Assembly: GCA_039819065.1 (NCBI GenBank)
Contig: JBCBSS010000016.1
Span: forward strand, 12,643 to 76,642
Direction of reading: 5' to 3'
DNA: 64,000 nucleotides
Source of the DNA: JBCBSS01 sp039819065
Lineage (GTDB): Bacteria > Bacteroidota > Bacteroidia > Cytophagales > Cyclobacteriaceae
Part shown: one piece after another, positions 1 to 7,866 of the stretch
Numbering within the stretch: position 1 is the first letter of the stretch
Layout: every line of letters starts with the position of its first letter
Position numbers and translations under genes: made by a program
The notes under the pieces: generated by a model
What the model was told of the DNA's origin: nothing
The model's input: the letters and a program-made list of their open reading frames with translations, nothing else
Databases searched by the model: none

Positions 1-177
1 CTTGAGAAAGTGATAATTTGGCTTTTGTTCAATATCCCTGAGATTCTCAAGATTTCCCGCATAGGTTAAGGCATCCAAATTATAGATTTCATAATCCGGA
101 TATTGATTCACAAATAATCTTATTACATGTGAACCAATGAAACCGGCGCCACCGGTGATTAGAATTTTTTTAGCCAT
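1..177 (-). CDS. rfbB: dTDP-glucose 4,6-dehydratase, N-terminal part (cut by window edge)
   Basis: Only the first 59 residues are visible; the rest lies beyond the left edge. The N-terminus has the extended-SDR nucleotide-binding loop TGGAGFIGSH and then the NLDALTYAGNLENL stretch characteristic of dTDP-glucose 4,6-dehydratases, which convert dTDP-glucose to the 4-keto-6-deoxy sugar on the way to dTDP-rhamnose and related sugars. It starts at an ATG 38 nt after the stop of the UDP-glucuronate decarboxylase gene on the same strand, so it is probably the third gene of a nucleotide-sugar operon. The catalytic YxxxK is outside the window. Confidence 0.88.
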   Translation of the reverse strand, partial: MAKKILITGGAGFIGSHVIRLFVNQYPDYEIYNLDALTYAGNLENLRDIEQKPNYHFLK

Positions 178-215
178 TACTGAAATGGGGAATTAGTTGT
201 TTTGCTCTGTCTTAT

Positions 216-1208
216 CTAACGTTTTATATAAGACTCAAAGTCATTATGTTCTTTTGTGTAAAGTTCATCCTGACTTAAAGATTTGAAATATTCATAAGTT
301 ATTTTCAACCCTTCCTCTCTAGATACTTTGGGTGTCCAATCTAGAATCTCCTTAGCCCTCGTTATGTCTGGTTGTCGTTGTTTCGGATCATCTTTCGGCA
401 AAGGCTTGTACGTCACTTTTTGAGTGGTGTTGGTAAGCTTGATGATCTCATCGGCAAATTCCTTAATTGTAATCTCACCAGGGTTGCCAATATTCACCGG
501 ATATGCATAATCACTCATCAAAAGGCGATAAATACCTTCCACCAGATCATCAACATAGCAAAAAGACCTTGTTTGCGAACCATCTCCGAAGACGGTAAGA
601 TCTTCTCCTCGAAGTGCCTGACCTATAAAAGCAGGTAACACGCGACCATCATTCAGTCGCATTCGAGGGCCGTAAGTATTGAATATTCTAACGATTCTGG
701 TCTCAACACCATGAAAGCTATGGTAGGCCATGGTGATGGCTTCCTGAAACCTCTTCGCTTCGTCGTAAACACCTCTGGGACCTATGGGATTAACGTTACC
801 ATAATAATCTTCAGTTTGTGGGTGAACCAATGGGTCTCCGTAGACTTCGGAAGTGGATGCTACTAAGATTCTCGCATTTTTCGCTCGGGCCAGGCCAAGC
901 AAATTGTGCGTACCAAGCGACCCTACTTTCAAAGTCTGAATAGGAATCTTTAAGTAGTCTATCGGGCTGGCTGGTGATGCGAAATGAAGAATGTATTCTA
1001 GCTCACCTGGCACATGAACGAATGTAGATACATCGTGGTGGGAGAACTCAAAGTCCTCCTTACCAAATAAGTGCTCTATATTCTTGAGGTCACCGGTTAT
1101 CAAGTTATCCATAGCGATGACTCGATAACCTTCGGCAAGAAACCTATCACACAGATGAGATCCGAGGAACCCGGCACCACCTGTTATCAGGACTGATTTC
1201 TTACTCAT
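216..1208 (-). CDS. uxs: UDP-glucuronate decarboxylase (UDP-xylose synthase), extended SDR family
   Basis: A 330-residue cytosolic NAD-dependent extended SDR. Visible are the Rossmann loop TGGAGFLGS (residues 9-17), the STSEVYGD block (about 118-125) and the catalytic Y148-x3-K152 in VYDEAK. The RQPDITRAK segment near the C-terminus is typical of UDP-glucuronate decarboxylases, which form UDP-xylose from UDP-glucuronate. Its start overlaps the end of ugd by 8 nt, and ugd makes exactly this substrate, so the two are translationally linked and act consecutively in exopolysaccharide or LPS sugar supply. Length fits the family. Confidence 0.92.
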   Translation of the reverse strand: MSKKSVLITGGAGFLGSHLCDRFLAEGYRVIAMDNLITGDLKNIEHLFGKEDFEFSHHDVSTFVHVPGELEYILHFASPASPIDYLKIPIQTLKVGSLGTHNLLGLARAKNARILVASTSEVYGDPLVHPQTEDYYGNVNPIGPRGVYDEAKRFQEAITMAYHSFHGVETRIVRIFNTYGPRMRLNDGRVLPAFIGQALRGEDLTVFGDGSQTRSFCYVDDLVEGIYRLLMSDYAYPVNIGNPGEITIKEFADEIIKLTNTTQKVTYKPLPKDDPKQRQPDITRAKEILDWTPKVSREEGLKITYEYFKSLSQDELYTKEHNDFESYIKR

Positions 1209-2514
1209 TGTTTTGCCCCCTTCCTATACTGTGATATTCAAATCCTAGCTTTTTCATATTGCTTTGCTGATAGAGGTTACGTCCATCGAAAATAACTGGA
1301 TTATTCAGGCTTACTTTCAATTGATCAAACTCCGGCGTTCTGAATACCGGCCATTCTGTAAAGATCATCAGCGCATCCGCACCTTCGACTGCCTCATACT
1401 CATTTTGAGTGTATGCGATTTGATCTCCAAATACACCCTTCACATTGTCCATAGCTTCAGGATCGTAAGCTCTTATTTTTGCTCCGGCTGCCAATAATGC
1501 AGTGATGTTTTCTAACGCAGGTGCCTCTCTGATATCATCAGTGTAAGGCTTGAAAGCCAATCCCCAGATAGCGATTGTTTTTCCGCTTAGCTCATCACTA
1601 AAATAAGCCTTAAGCTTGTCTATTAATTTGGTTTTCTGCTTGGCATTGACAGACATTACCGACTTCAATATTTTAAAGTCATATTCTGCATCAATGGCAG
1701 ATTTAGCTAAAGCCTGTACATCTTTCGGGAAACAACTTCCTCCGTATCCTATACCTGCGAACAAGAAGCGTTTTCCAATTCTACTATCAGTACCAACGCC
1801 TTTTCTTACCGCATCTACATCGGCTCCGAGCAGCTCACATAAATTGGCTATTTCATTCATGAAAGTGATTTTAGTAGCCAGAAATGAGTTAGCAGCATAT
1901 TTTGTTAGCTCAGCTGACCTTTCGTCCATGAATATGATCGGGTTCCCCTGTCGAACTAATGGAGAATATAGTAACTCCATTACTTCTTTTGCCTTGTCTG
2001 ACTCAGTACCTACCACAACGCGATCAGGTTTCATGAAGTCCTCGACGGCGACCCCTTCTCTTAGAAATTCCGGGTTAGATACAACGTCGAAATCAACCTT
2101 GGCATTAGCTGCAATTTTTTCGGTTACTTTTTCTGCGGTTCCTACTGGCACTGTACTCTTGTCTACTATAATGGTGTAGTCTTCCAAAAGTGGGCCGAGG
2201 TCTTCCGCTACCCTAAGTACATATTGAAGGTCGGCTGACCCATCTTCACCCGGAGGTGTAGGTAATGCCAAAAAGATGATCTTAGCCCCTTTGATGCCCT
2301 CTTCAAGGTTTGTGGTGAAGTCGAGCCTACCTTGTCTTATATTTCTTTCAAAAAGTACATCAAGCCCTGGTTCATAGATAGTTATGACACCATTCTTCAA
2401 GCTTTCTACTTTTTTCTCATCGATATCAATGCAAGTTACATGGTTGCCAGTTTCGGCAAAACAGGTTCCGGTTACTAAGCCAACATACCCGGTTCCAACT
2501 ACTGCGATTTTCAT
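1201..2514 (-). CDS. ugd: UDP-glucose 6-dehydrogenase
   Basis: A 437-residue enzyme oxidising UDP-glucose to UDP-glucuronate with two NAD+. It shows the N-terminal dinucleotide loop GTGYVGL (7-13), the conserved STVPVGT segment (120-126), NPEFLREG (148-155) and the catalytic cysteine C261 in GGSCFPKD. The C-terminal UDP-binding domain includes WGLAFKPYTDDIREAP. It is first in a minus-strand operon with the overlapping uxs and then rfbB. The upstream 204-bp region is shared divergently with the acyl-CoA dehydrogenase gene. Confidence 0.95.
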   Translation of the reverse strand: MKIAVVGTGYVGLVTGTCFAETGNHVTCIDIDEKKVESLKNGVITIYEPGLDVLFERNIRQGRLDFTTNLEEGIKGAKIIFLALPTPPGEDGSADLQYVLRVAEDLGPLLEDYTIIVDKSTVPVGTAEKVTEKIAANAKVDFDVVSNPEFLREGVAVEDFMKPDRVVVGTESDKAKEVMELLYSPLVRQGNPIIFMDERSAELTKYAANSFLATKITFMNEIANLCELLGADVDAVRKGVGTDSRIGKRFLFAGIGYGGSCFPKDVQALAKSAIDAEYDFKILKSVMSVNAKQKTKLIDKLKAYFSDELSGKTIAIWGLAFKPYTDDIREAPALENITALLAAGAKIRAYDPEAMDNVKGVFGDQIAYTQNEYEAVEGADALMIFTEWPVFRTPEFDQLKVSLNNPVIFDGRNLYQQSNMKKLGFEYHSIGRGQNNE

Positions 2515-2647
2515 ATGTTATTGTATTAGGAAATGAATAATTACGTGATACGTAAAACGAAGGACAAAAATAAAAGCAATAAGGTAAGATTATAGAATTA
2601 TCTGACTTTTCTCCCTGTATATCAGTGAGATTTAACAAAAACTTATT

Positions 2648-2673
2648 TTGCCAAACGAATGTTAGTTTGGCAA
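2648..2673. promoter_or_regulatory. Perfect 9-bp inverted repeat, candidate operator
   Basis: TTGCCAAAC (2648-2656) and GTTTGGCAA (2665-2673) form a perfect dyad with an 8-nt spacer in the intergenic region between ugd and the acyl-CoA dehydrogenase gene. The right arm contains the TTTG that could act as the -33 element of the acyl-CoA dehydrogenase promoter, so a bound protein would block it. No T-tract follows, which argues against a terminator. The cognate regulator is unknown. Confidence 0.5.
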
Positions 2674-2697
2674 TTGATTGCGGTTCTTATAATTTAG
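2666..2697 (+). promoter_or_regulatory. Candidate Bacteroidota-type promoter of the acyl-CoA dehydrogenase gene
   Basis: TTTG at 2666-2669, a 20-nt spacer, then TAATTTAG at 2690-2697, which differs from the TAnnTTTG -7 consensus at one position. It lies 22 nt before the ATG at 2719. The -33 part lies inside the inverted repeat at 2648-2673. Confidence 0.45.
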
Positions 2698-2718
2698 CGG
2701 AAAAATCCTCATATAACT

Positions 2719-3888
2719 ATGCAAGCAACACTCGAAAATCCTGTGGCAATCAGTTTTGAAGAGAACGAAAATCAAAAAATGATTGCCCAAATGATTCGTG
2801 ATTTCGGGGAAAGAGAAATCAAACCCCACATGATGGACTGGGACGAGTCCCAGGAATTTCCCGTTAACCTTTTCAAAAAGCTAGGGGAACTTGGCTTGAT
2901 GGGAGTACTTGTGCCACAAGAGTATGGTGGTTCGGGATTCGGCTATCTGGAGTATGTCACGGCCATTTCAGAATTGGCAAAAATTGACGGTTCTATTGGG
3001 TTGTCTATGGCAGCGCACAACTCATTATGTACTGGTCATATTTTGCAATTCGCAAGCGAAGAGCAGAAAAGCAAATATCTACCTAAGCTGGCAACAGCTG
3101 AGTGGATTGGCGCATGGGGCCTCACCGAACCTAATACGGGCTCAGATGCAGGTAACATGAAAACAGTGGCCGTTGAAGACGGAGACTATTATGTAATTAA
3201 TGGCGCCAAGAACTTTATCACCCATGGAAAATCTGGTGATGTAGCGGTGGTCATTGTTAGAACTGGTGAAGTAGGTGATTCTCATGGAATGACAGCATTC
3301 ATCATTGAGAAGGGTACACCTGGATTCAGCGCAGGTAGAAAAGAAAACAAATTGGGCATGAGAGCCTCTGAGACTACCGAATTAATATTCCAAGATTGCA
3401 GAGTGCACAAAGACCAAATCATTGGTAAGGTTGGAGAAGGTTTTGTGCAGTCACTCAAAGTATTGGATGGTGGTAGAATTTCGATAGCTGCTCTAAGTTT
3501 GGGTATTGCACAAGGAGCACTGGAAGCGTCTATCCAATATTCGCAGGAAAGGCATCAATTCAACCAGCCTATCGCCAAATTTCAGGGTATCTCATTCAAG
3601 TTAGCCGAGATGTCTACTAAAGTAGATGCGGCTAAACTGTTGACGATCCGTTCAGCTGAGATGAAGAACAGAGGTGTCAATGTTAACAAGGAGTCGGCTA
3701 TGGCAAAGTACTATGCCTCAGAAGTAGCGGTCGATGTATCTAATGACGCCGTGCAAATTTTTGGTGGCTATGGCTATACGAAAGACTATCCGGTGGAAAA
3801 ATTTTACAGGGATTCGAAGCTCTGCACCATAGGTGAAGGGACTTCTGAAATACAAAAACTTGTAATTTCCAGGGCAATCTTAAAGTGA
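2719..3888 (+). CDS. Acyl-CoA dehydrogenase
   Basis: A 389-residue flavoenzyme of the short/medium-chain acyl-CoA dehydrogenase family, catalysing FAD-dependent alpha,beta-desaturation of an acyl-CoA in fatty-acid or branched-chain amino-acid breakdown. Visible are the signature GAWGLTEPNTGSDAGN (about 134-149), the FAD-contact block QIFGGYGYTKDYP, and the C-terminal IGEGTSEIQ in which E373 is the expected catalytic base. The gene is monocistronic, with its own promoter and a palindromic operator candidate. The acyl-chain preference cannot be read from the sequence. Confidence 0.93.
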   Translation: MQATLENPVAISFEENENQKMIAQMIRDFGEREIKPHMMDWDESQEFPVNLFKKLGELGLMGVLVPQEYGGSGFGYLEYVTAISELAKIDGSIGLSMAAHNSLCTGHILQFASEEQKSKYLPKLATAEWIGAWGLTEPNTGSDAGNMKTVAVEDGDYYVINGAKNFITHGKSGDVAVVIVRTGEVGDSHGMTAFIIEKGTPGFSAGRKENKLGMRASETTELIFQDCRVHKDQIIGKVGEGFVQSLKVLDGGRISIAALSLGIAQGALEASIQYSQERHQFNQPIAKFQGISFKLAEMSTKVDAAKLLTIRSAEMKNRGVNVNKESAMAKYYASEVAVDVSNDAVQIFGGYGYTKDYPVEKFYRDSKLCTIGEGTSEIQKLVISRAILK

Positions 3889-3890
3889 TA

Positions 3891-3921
3891 TTTGAAATAA
3901 TTGCAAAACCCACTATATTTG
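3891..3921 (+). promoter_or_regulatory. Promoter of rpsU (near-perfect -33/-7 match)
   Basis: TTTG (3891-3894), a 19-nt spacer and TATATTTG (3914-3921) fit the Bacteroidota housekeeping promoter TTTG-N19-TAnnTTTG exactly. It starts 2 nt after the stop codon of the acyl-CoA dehydrogenase gene and lies 24 nt before the rpsU ATG. Confidence 0.75.
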
Positions 3922-3945
3922 CAGCCCGTTTAAGGTAAACAGATT

Positions 3946-4140
3946 ATGATAATAATAAACGTTAAAGAGAACGAATCAATAGATAAAGCGCTCAAAAGAT
4001 TCAAGAAGAAGTTTGAGAAGACTGGAGTATTGAAAGAATTGAGATCGCGTACGTTCTACGAAAAGCCATCAATTAAAAGAAGAACAGTGAAATTGAAAGC
4101 GGCATACAGACAAAAAATGTACGCCAAAGAAAATTATTAA
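3946..4140 (+). CDS. rpsU: 30S ribosomal protein S21 (bS21)
   Basis: A 64-residue, strongly basic protein with the bS21 pattern: an IIINVKENESIDKALKRFK N-terminus, the central FEKTGVLKELRSRTFYEKPS and the KRRTVKLKAA tail. It sits on the 30S platform near the anti-Shine-Dalgarno end of 16S rRNA. In many Bacteroidota rpsU precedes a tyrosine recombinase gene and hpf, as here. The usual downstream tuf/secE/nusG genes are absent from this locus. Confidence 0.96.
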   Translation: MIIINVKENESIDKALKRFKKKFEKTGVLKELRSRTFYEKPSIKRRTVKLKAAYRQKMYAKENY

Positions 4141-4174
4141 TTCACTGTTTTTTATCTACCATAATTGCTAAGTT

Positions 4175-4203
4175 AGTAATACGAATAGTGGGTTCGTATT
4201 ACT
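4175..4203 (+). other. Perfect 11-bp stem-loop between rpsU and xerC
   Basis: AGTAATACGAA (4175-4185) and TTCGTATTACT (4193-4203) are perfect complements around a 7-nt loop. No T-run follows, so it is not a canonical intrinsic terminator. The 3' arm ends 5 nt before the xerC ATG at 4209, so in mRNA the hairpin would abut the initiation site and could affect translation or mark an RNA-processing point. Confidence 0.6.
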
Positions 4204-4208
4204 GATTT

Positions 4209-5090
4209 ATGCAGAGTTCTTTTCTCAAATATCTAGAATACGAAAAGCGTTATAGTAAGCACACCATCAGCTCTTACCACGCTGATCTGACGCAGTTCCA
4301 ATCCTATCTAGATTCACAGTTTCCCGATAGCTCATTAGAAGAAGTTAACTACGCGCTTATACGCTCGTGGGTCATTTCTTTGGTTGAGGAAAAACTTTCA
4401 CCATCTTCAGTTAATCGAAAGATCGCTTCTTTGCGTGCCTATTATAAATTTCTCCTCAGAAGGGAAATAATAGACAAAGATCCAACTACGAAGATCCGAC
4501 CTTTAAAGACAGCCAAGAAACTTCCTCAATTTGTTCAGGAAAATGATATCATACGTTTATTGAATGATTTTCGCTTCGAGGAAAGCTTTGAAGGTTATCG
4601 GGATAGGATAATAATGGAGTTGCTGTATGGTACAGGTATTCGCCTATCAGAGCTAATCAACTTACCGGTTAGCAACATAGATTTCCATCAAAATACTTTG
4701 AAGGTACTTGGCAAGAGAAATAAAGAAAGGGTAATTCCTTTTACCGACGTAACTTCCCATTTGTTACAGTCGTACCTCAACCAAAAGAACAATTTCTTTT
4801 CGGGACAATCGGCAGAAAATTTGCTCGTTACCAATGAAGGCAAGCCATGCTATCCGATGTTTGTATATCGTACTGTGAAAAAGTATTTGAGTTTATTTAC
4901 AACACTTGATAAACGTAGCCCCCATGTATTGCGACATACATTCGCAACGCACTTGTTGAATAAAGGTGCTGACCTTAACGCGGTGAAAGACTTATTAGGT
5001 CATACCAGCCTTGCCGCTACCCAGGTCTACACGCATAATTCAATTGAAAAACTAAAGGCTGCTTTCGAGCAGGCTCACCCAAAAGCGTAA
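4209..5090 (+). CDS. xerC: Site-specific tyrosine recombinase, XerC/XerD type
   Basis: A 293-residue recombinase with an N-terminal SAM-like core-binding domain (about 1-85) and a C-terminal catalytic domain. All catalytic residues are visible: R145 (GTGIRLSEL), K169, H239 and R242 (HVLRHTFATHLL), H265 (LLGHTSLAATQVY) and the nucleophile Y274. Length fits chromosomal XerC/D, which resolve chromosome dimers at dif, and the rpsU - xer - hpf context is a conserved chromosomal arrangement, so this is not a mobile-element integrase. Choosing between XerC and XerD by name is uncertain. Confidence 0.9.
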   Translation: MQSSFLKYLEYEKRYSKHTISSYHADLTQFQSYLDSQFPDSSLEEVNYALIRSWVISLVEEKLSPSSVNRKIASLRAYYKFLLRREIIDKDPTTKIRPLKTAKKLPQFVQENDIIRLLNDFRFEESFEGYRDRIIMELLYGTGIRLSELINLPVSNIDFHQNTLKVLGKRNKERVIPFTDVTSHLLQSYLNQKNNFFSGQSAENLLVTNEGKPCYPMFVYRTVKKYLSLFTTLDKRSPHVLRHTFATHLLNKGADLNAVKDLLGHTSLAATQVYTHNSIEKLKAAFEQAHPKA

Positions 5091-5111
5091 TTTTTTCAAA
5101 CCTTAAATACA

Positions 5112-5402
5112 ATGTATATGAAGTTACAAATGCATTCTATCCATTTCGATGCCGACAGTAAGCTTCTTGATTTCATTCAGAAGAAAGTGGACAAGCTAGA
5201 AACATTTTATGACAGAATGGTAGACGGAGAGGTGTTTCTAAGACTCAATAATGAGGGTATTGAAAACAAGACGGTGGAGATCAAACTAAATATCCCCGGC
5301 GGGCAATTATTTGCCAAAGAAGATGCAAAAACTTTTGAACAGGCTACTGATAGTGCTACCGAAGCACTAAGACGACAAATACGAAAGTATAAACAAAAGT
5401 AA
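5112..5402 (+). CDS. hpf: Ribosome hibernation-promoting factor, short form (HPF/RaiA family)
   Basis: A 96-residue protein of the ribosome-associated inhibitor family, with MHSIHFDADSKLLDFIQKK at the start, a FYDRMVDGEVFLRL strand and a terminal helix rich in Arg/Lys (EALRRQIRKYKQK). HPF binds the 30S subunit at the mRNA/tRNA channel and promotes ribosome hibernation in stationary phase. It is 21 nt after xerC and probably cotranscribed with it. A strong terminator follows. M1 and M3 are both possible starts. Confidence 0.9.
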   Translation: MYMKLQMHSIHFDADSKLLDFIQKKVDKLETFYDRMVDGEVFLRLNNEGIENKTVEIKLNIPGGQLFAKEDAKTFEQATDSATEALRRQIRKYKQK

Positions 5403-5423
5403 ACATGAATTAACCTTCATGTA

Positions 5424-5446
5424 AGCCGCTCCAAGCGGCTTTTTTT
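5424..5446 (+). terminator. Rho-independent terminator after hpf
   Basis: AAGCCGCT (5424-5431), loop CCA, AGCGGCTT (5435-5442), then a T-run to 5446. A smaller dyad ACATGAA/TTCATGT (5404-5410, 5417-5423) lies just before it. The convergent GH3-family gene ends at 5445, within the T-run. Confidence 0.85.
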
Positions 5447-6971
5447 ATGCCTCTTTTTGAATCATTTCCAAGATGTCACCAACATATTCTCTGGTGTTAG
5501 AAAGTCGAGGCACTTTATTCTGCCCTCCAAGTTTACCACGATTCTTCATCCATTCGTAAAACGTTCCTCTCGGCACACTATGAATAACTGGCTGATGCAA
5601 AGCCAAGTCCATATATCGTTTGGCGTCGTAGTCTGAGTTAATCCCTCGCAGTGTTTCATCTAAAAGAGTAGTGAACCTTTCCAGGCTGTCCGGTTCTTTC
5701 ACGAACTCAATAATCCACTCATGTCCTCCTTTTCTGCCTTCTTCGAAATAAAGCGGAGCAGCCGTAAAGTTGTCTATTACTGCACCGGTCACGTGGCAAG
5801 CTTTGGTGATGGCCGTTTCAGCATTTTCAATAATCAACTCTTCACCAAATGCATTGATAAAGTGCTTAGTTCTACCTGATATTTTGACCCTGAACGGAGA
5901 AAGAGAAGTAAACTTAATGGTATCACCGATATTATATCTCCAAAGGCCTCCATTAGTGGATATCACCATGGCATAGTTCTTACCTACTTCGACTTCTTCC
6001 AGGCTCAATGTGCGAGGATGTTCGTTATTTATTTCCTCGAAAGGGATAAACTCGTAGAAAATACCATAGTCGAGCATCAACAGAAATTCGCTAGATTTCT
6101 TCTGATCCTGAATGCCAAAAAAACCTTCGGATGCATTGTAGGTTTCCACATAATTCATCGTGTCGCAAGGGATTAGCGTCTTGAAAATTTCGCGATACGG
6201 GTCAAAAGCAACTGCACCATGAAAAAAGGCTTCCAGGCTAGGCCATACCTCCAAAATGTTATTCTTACCTTCAAGCTCTAAGATGCGTTGTAATAGCAAT
6301 ATCGTCCAGGTCGGGACGCCAGAAATATTGGTGACATTCTCCTTAACAGTACTCCTGGCCATCTTCTCGATTTTCTCTTCCCACTTATCCATAAGCGCGA
6401 TATCGAGGCTTGGTGTTCGTACAAACTGCGCCCATAACGGTAAGTTTTGCATGATCACCGCTGACACATCACCGTAGTACGAGGATTCGCTTGGGTCGTA
6501 CTCATTGATCTGATGACTGCCTCCTATACCTAATCCCTTACCTTTGAAAATCTTGGTATCGGGATTATTGTTGACGTAGATAGAGACCATGTCTTTTCCT
6601 CCTTTGAAATGACAGTCTTCTAGTGCTTCGTTTGTGACGGGGATAAATTTGCTACGAGCATTGGTTGTGCCTGAGGATTTGGCAAACCACTTGATTTCTG
6701 AGGGCCAAGTGAGGTTCTGCTCTCCTTTCATTAGCCTTTCGATGTACGGGAAAAACTGCTCGTAAGAGTGTACTGGAACCCTCTCTTTATATTGTTGGTA
6801 GGATTTGATTTCGGAAAATTTATATTTCCTGCCAAACTCAGTATATCTGGCAGAGTATAGTAGCTTTTTGAATAGCTCCTCTTGCACCTCCAATGGGTAT
6901 TTCATGAAAAGCTCAATCTGATGAATGCGCTTTTTCATCACCCATGTCAGTATAGAGTTGAAAAGACTCAT
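5445..6971 (-). CDS. GH3-family adenylate-forming protein
   Basis: A 508-residue protein of the GH3 superfamily, named after plant auxin-responsive acyl-amido synthetases. The pattern is recognisable: SSGTTNARSKFIPVT (ATP/phosphate loop), VETYNASEGFFGIQD (acyl-adenylate motif) and GLWRYNIGDTIKF (ATP-ribose Asp). Plant homologues conjugate carboxylic acids to amino acids; the substrate of the Bacteroidota proteins is not established and I do not assign one. It lies downstream of recJ - lptB on the same strand with a 141-bp gap, so it may be cotranscribed or have its own promoter. Confidence 0.85.
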   Translation of the reverse strand: MSLFNSILTWVMKKRIHQIELFMKYPLEVQEELFKKLLYSARYTEFGRKYKFSEIKSYQQYKERVPVHSYEQFFPYIERLMKGEQNLTWPSEIKWFAKSSGTTNARSKFIPVTNEALEDCHFKGGKDMVSIYVNNNPDTKIFKGKGLGIGGSHQINEYDPSESSYYGDVSAVIMQNLPLWAQFVRTPSLDIALMDKWEEKIEKMARSTVKENVTNISGVPTWTILLLQRILELEGKNNILEVWPSLEAFFHGAVAFDPYREIFKTLIPCDTMNYVETYNASEGFFGIQDQKKSSEFLLMLDYGIFYEFIPFEEINNEHPRTLSLEEVEVGKNYAMVISTNGGLWRYNIGDTIKFTSLSPFRVKISGRTKHFINAFGEELIIENAETAITKACHVTGAVIDNFTAAPLYFEEGRKGGHEWIIEFVKEPDSLERFTTLLDETLRGINSDYDAKRYMDLALHQPVIHSVPRGTFYEWMKNRGKLGGQNKVPRLSNTREYVGDILEMIQKEA

Positions 6972-7112
6972 AGAATTGTTTTTGCTCCCTTTACCTTAAG
7001 TCATTAATCTTCAATGACTAAAATAACAATTAAGCAAAACAATAAGATGCTGGCTTAATAATTCAGACAGATTAATTATTAAATTGTTAAGTGGGACTTG
7101 CAGGAGTTGAGA

Positions 7113-7844
7113 TTATACTTTCCTTTTCAGCTCGAAATGTTGTCCCAAGTAGACTCTTCTGACTTGTTCATCCGCGGCCAGTTCTTCTGCCGTTCCCGCC
7201 TTTAACAATCTTCCTTCGAACATCAAGTACGCTCGGTCGGTGATAGAAAGCGTTTCGTTAACATTGTGGTCGGTTATTAGAATACCGATATTCTTATTCT
7301 TAAGCTTGGCTACAATCGACTGAATTTCTTCAACAGCAATAGGATCTACACCGGCAAAGGGCTCATCCAAAAGTACGAAACTAGGATCAACCGCTAACGC
7401 CCTGGCTATTTCAGTACGCCGCCTCTCTCCTCCCGAGAGCGTCATGCCTATATTTTTCCTAACCTTGGTCAAGCTGAATTCTTCCAGAAGTGCTTCTGTT
7501 TTTTCTCGCTGATCCTTTTTAGGCATCTTCCGCATTTCCAGCACTGACATGATATTTTCTTCTACGGTCAGCTTTCTAAAGACTGACGCTTCCTGCGCTA
7601 AATATCCGATACCTTTTTTTGCCCTTCGGTACATCGGTAGACCGGTTATATTCTCATCATCAAGAAAAATCTCACCTTCATTAGGCTTGATTAACCCTAC
7701 TATCATGTAGAATGAAGTTGTTTTACCCGCACCATTAGGGCCTAATAGCCCCACAATTTCCCCCTGTCCGACCTTAACGGAAATGTCATTTACAACGGTT
7801 CTTTTCTTATACTTCTTAATAAGATGCTCGGCTCTTAATATCAT
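7113..7844 (-). CDS. lptB: LPS export ABC transporter ATP-binding protein LptB
   Basis: A 243-residue cytoplasmic ATPase with Walker A GPNGAGKTT (35-43), signature LSGGERRR (about 136-143), Walker B FVLLDEPF and the H-loop TDHNV. The GLPMYRRAKKGIGYLAQEASVF segment is diagnostic of LptB, the ATPase that drives LPS extraction by LptFG. The frame extends 3 codons further to a TTG at 7853, but the ATG at 7844 gives the usual MILRAEHL start. It follows recJ by about 22 nt, which suggests cotranscription. LptFGC genes are not in the window. Confidence 0.93.
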   Translation of the reverse strand: MILRAEHLIKKYKKRTVVNDISVKVGQGEIVGLLGPNGAGKTTSFYMIVGLIKPNEGEIFLDDENITGLPMYRRAKKGIGYLAQEASVFRKLTVEENIMSVLEMRKMPKKDQREKTEALLEEFSLTKVRKNIGMTLSGGERRRTEIARALAVDPSFVLLDEPFAGVDPIAVEEIQSIVAKLKNKNIGILITDHNVNETLSITDRAYLMFEGRLLKAGTAEELAADEQVRRVYLGQHFELKRKV

Positions 7845-7866
7845 GCTGAACAATATGGATTAACTA

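Noticed and set aside
5424..5446. Bidirectional terminator use for the GH3 gene
   Set aside because: On the minus strand no U-tract follows the stem, so I assign it to hpf only.
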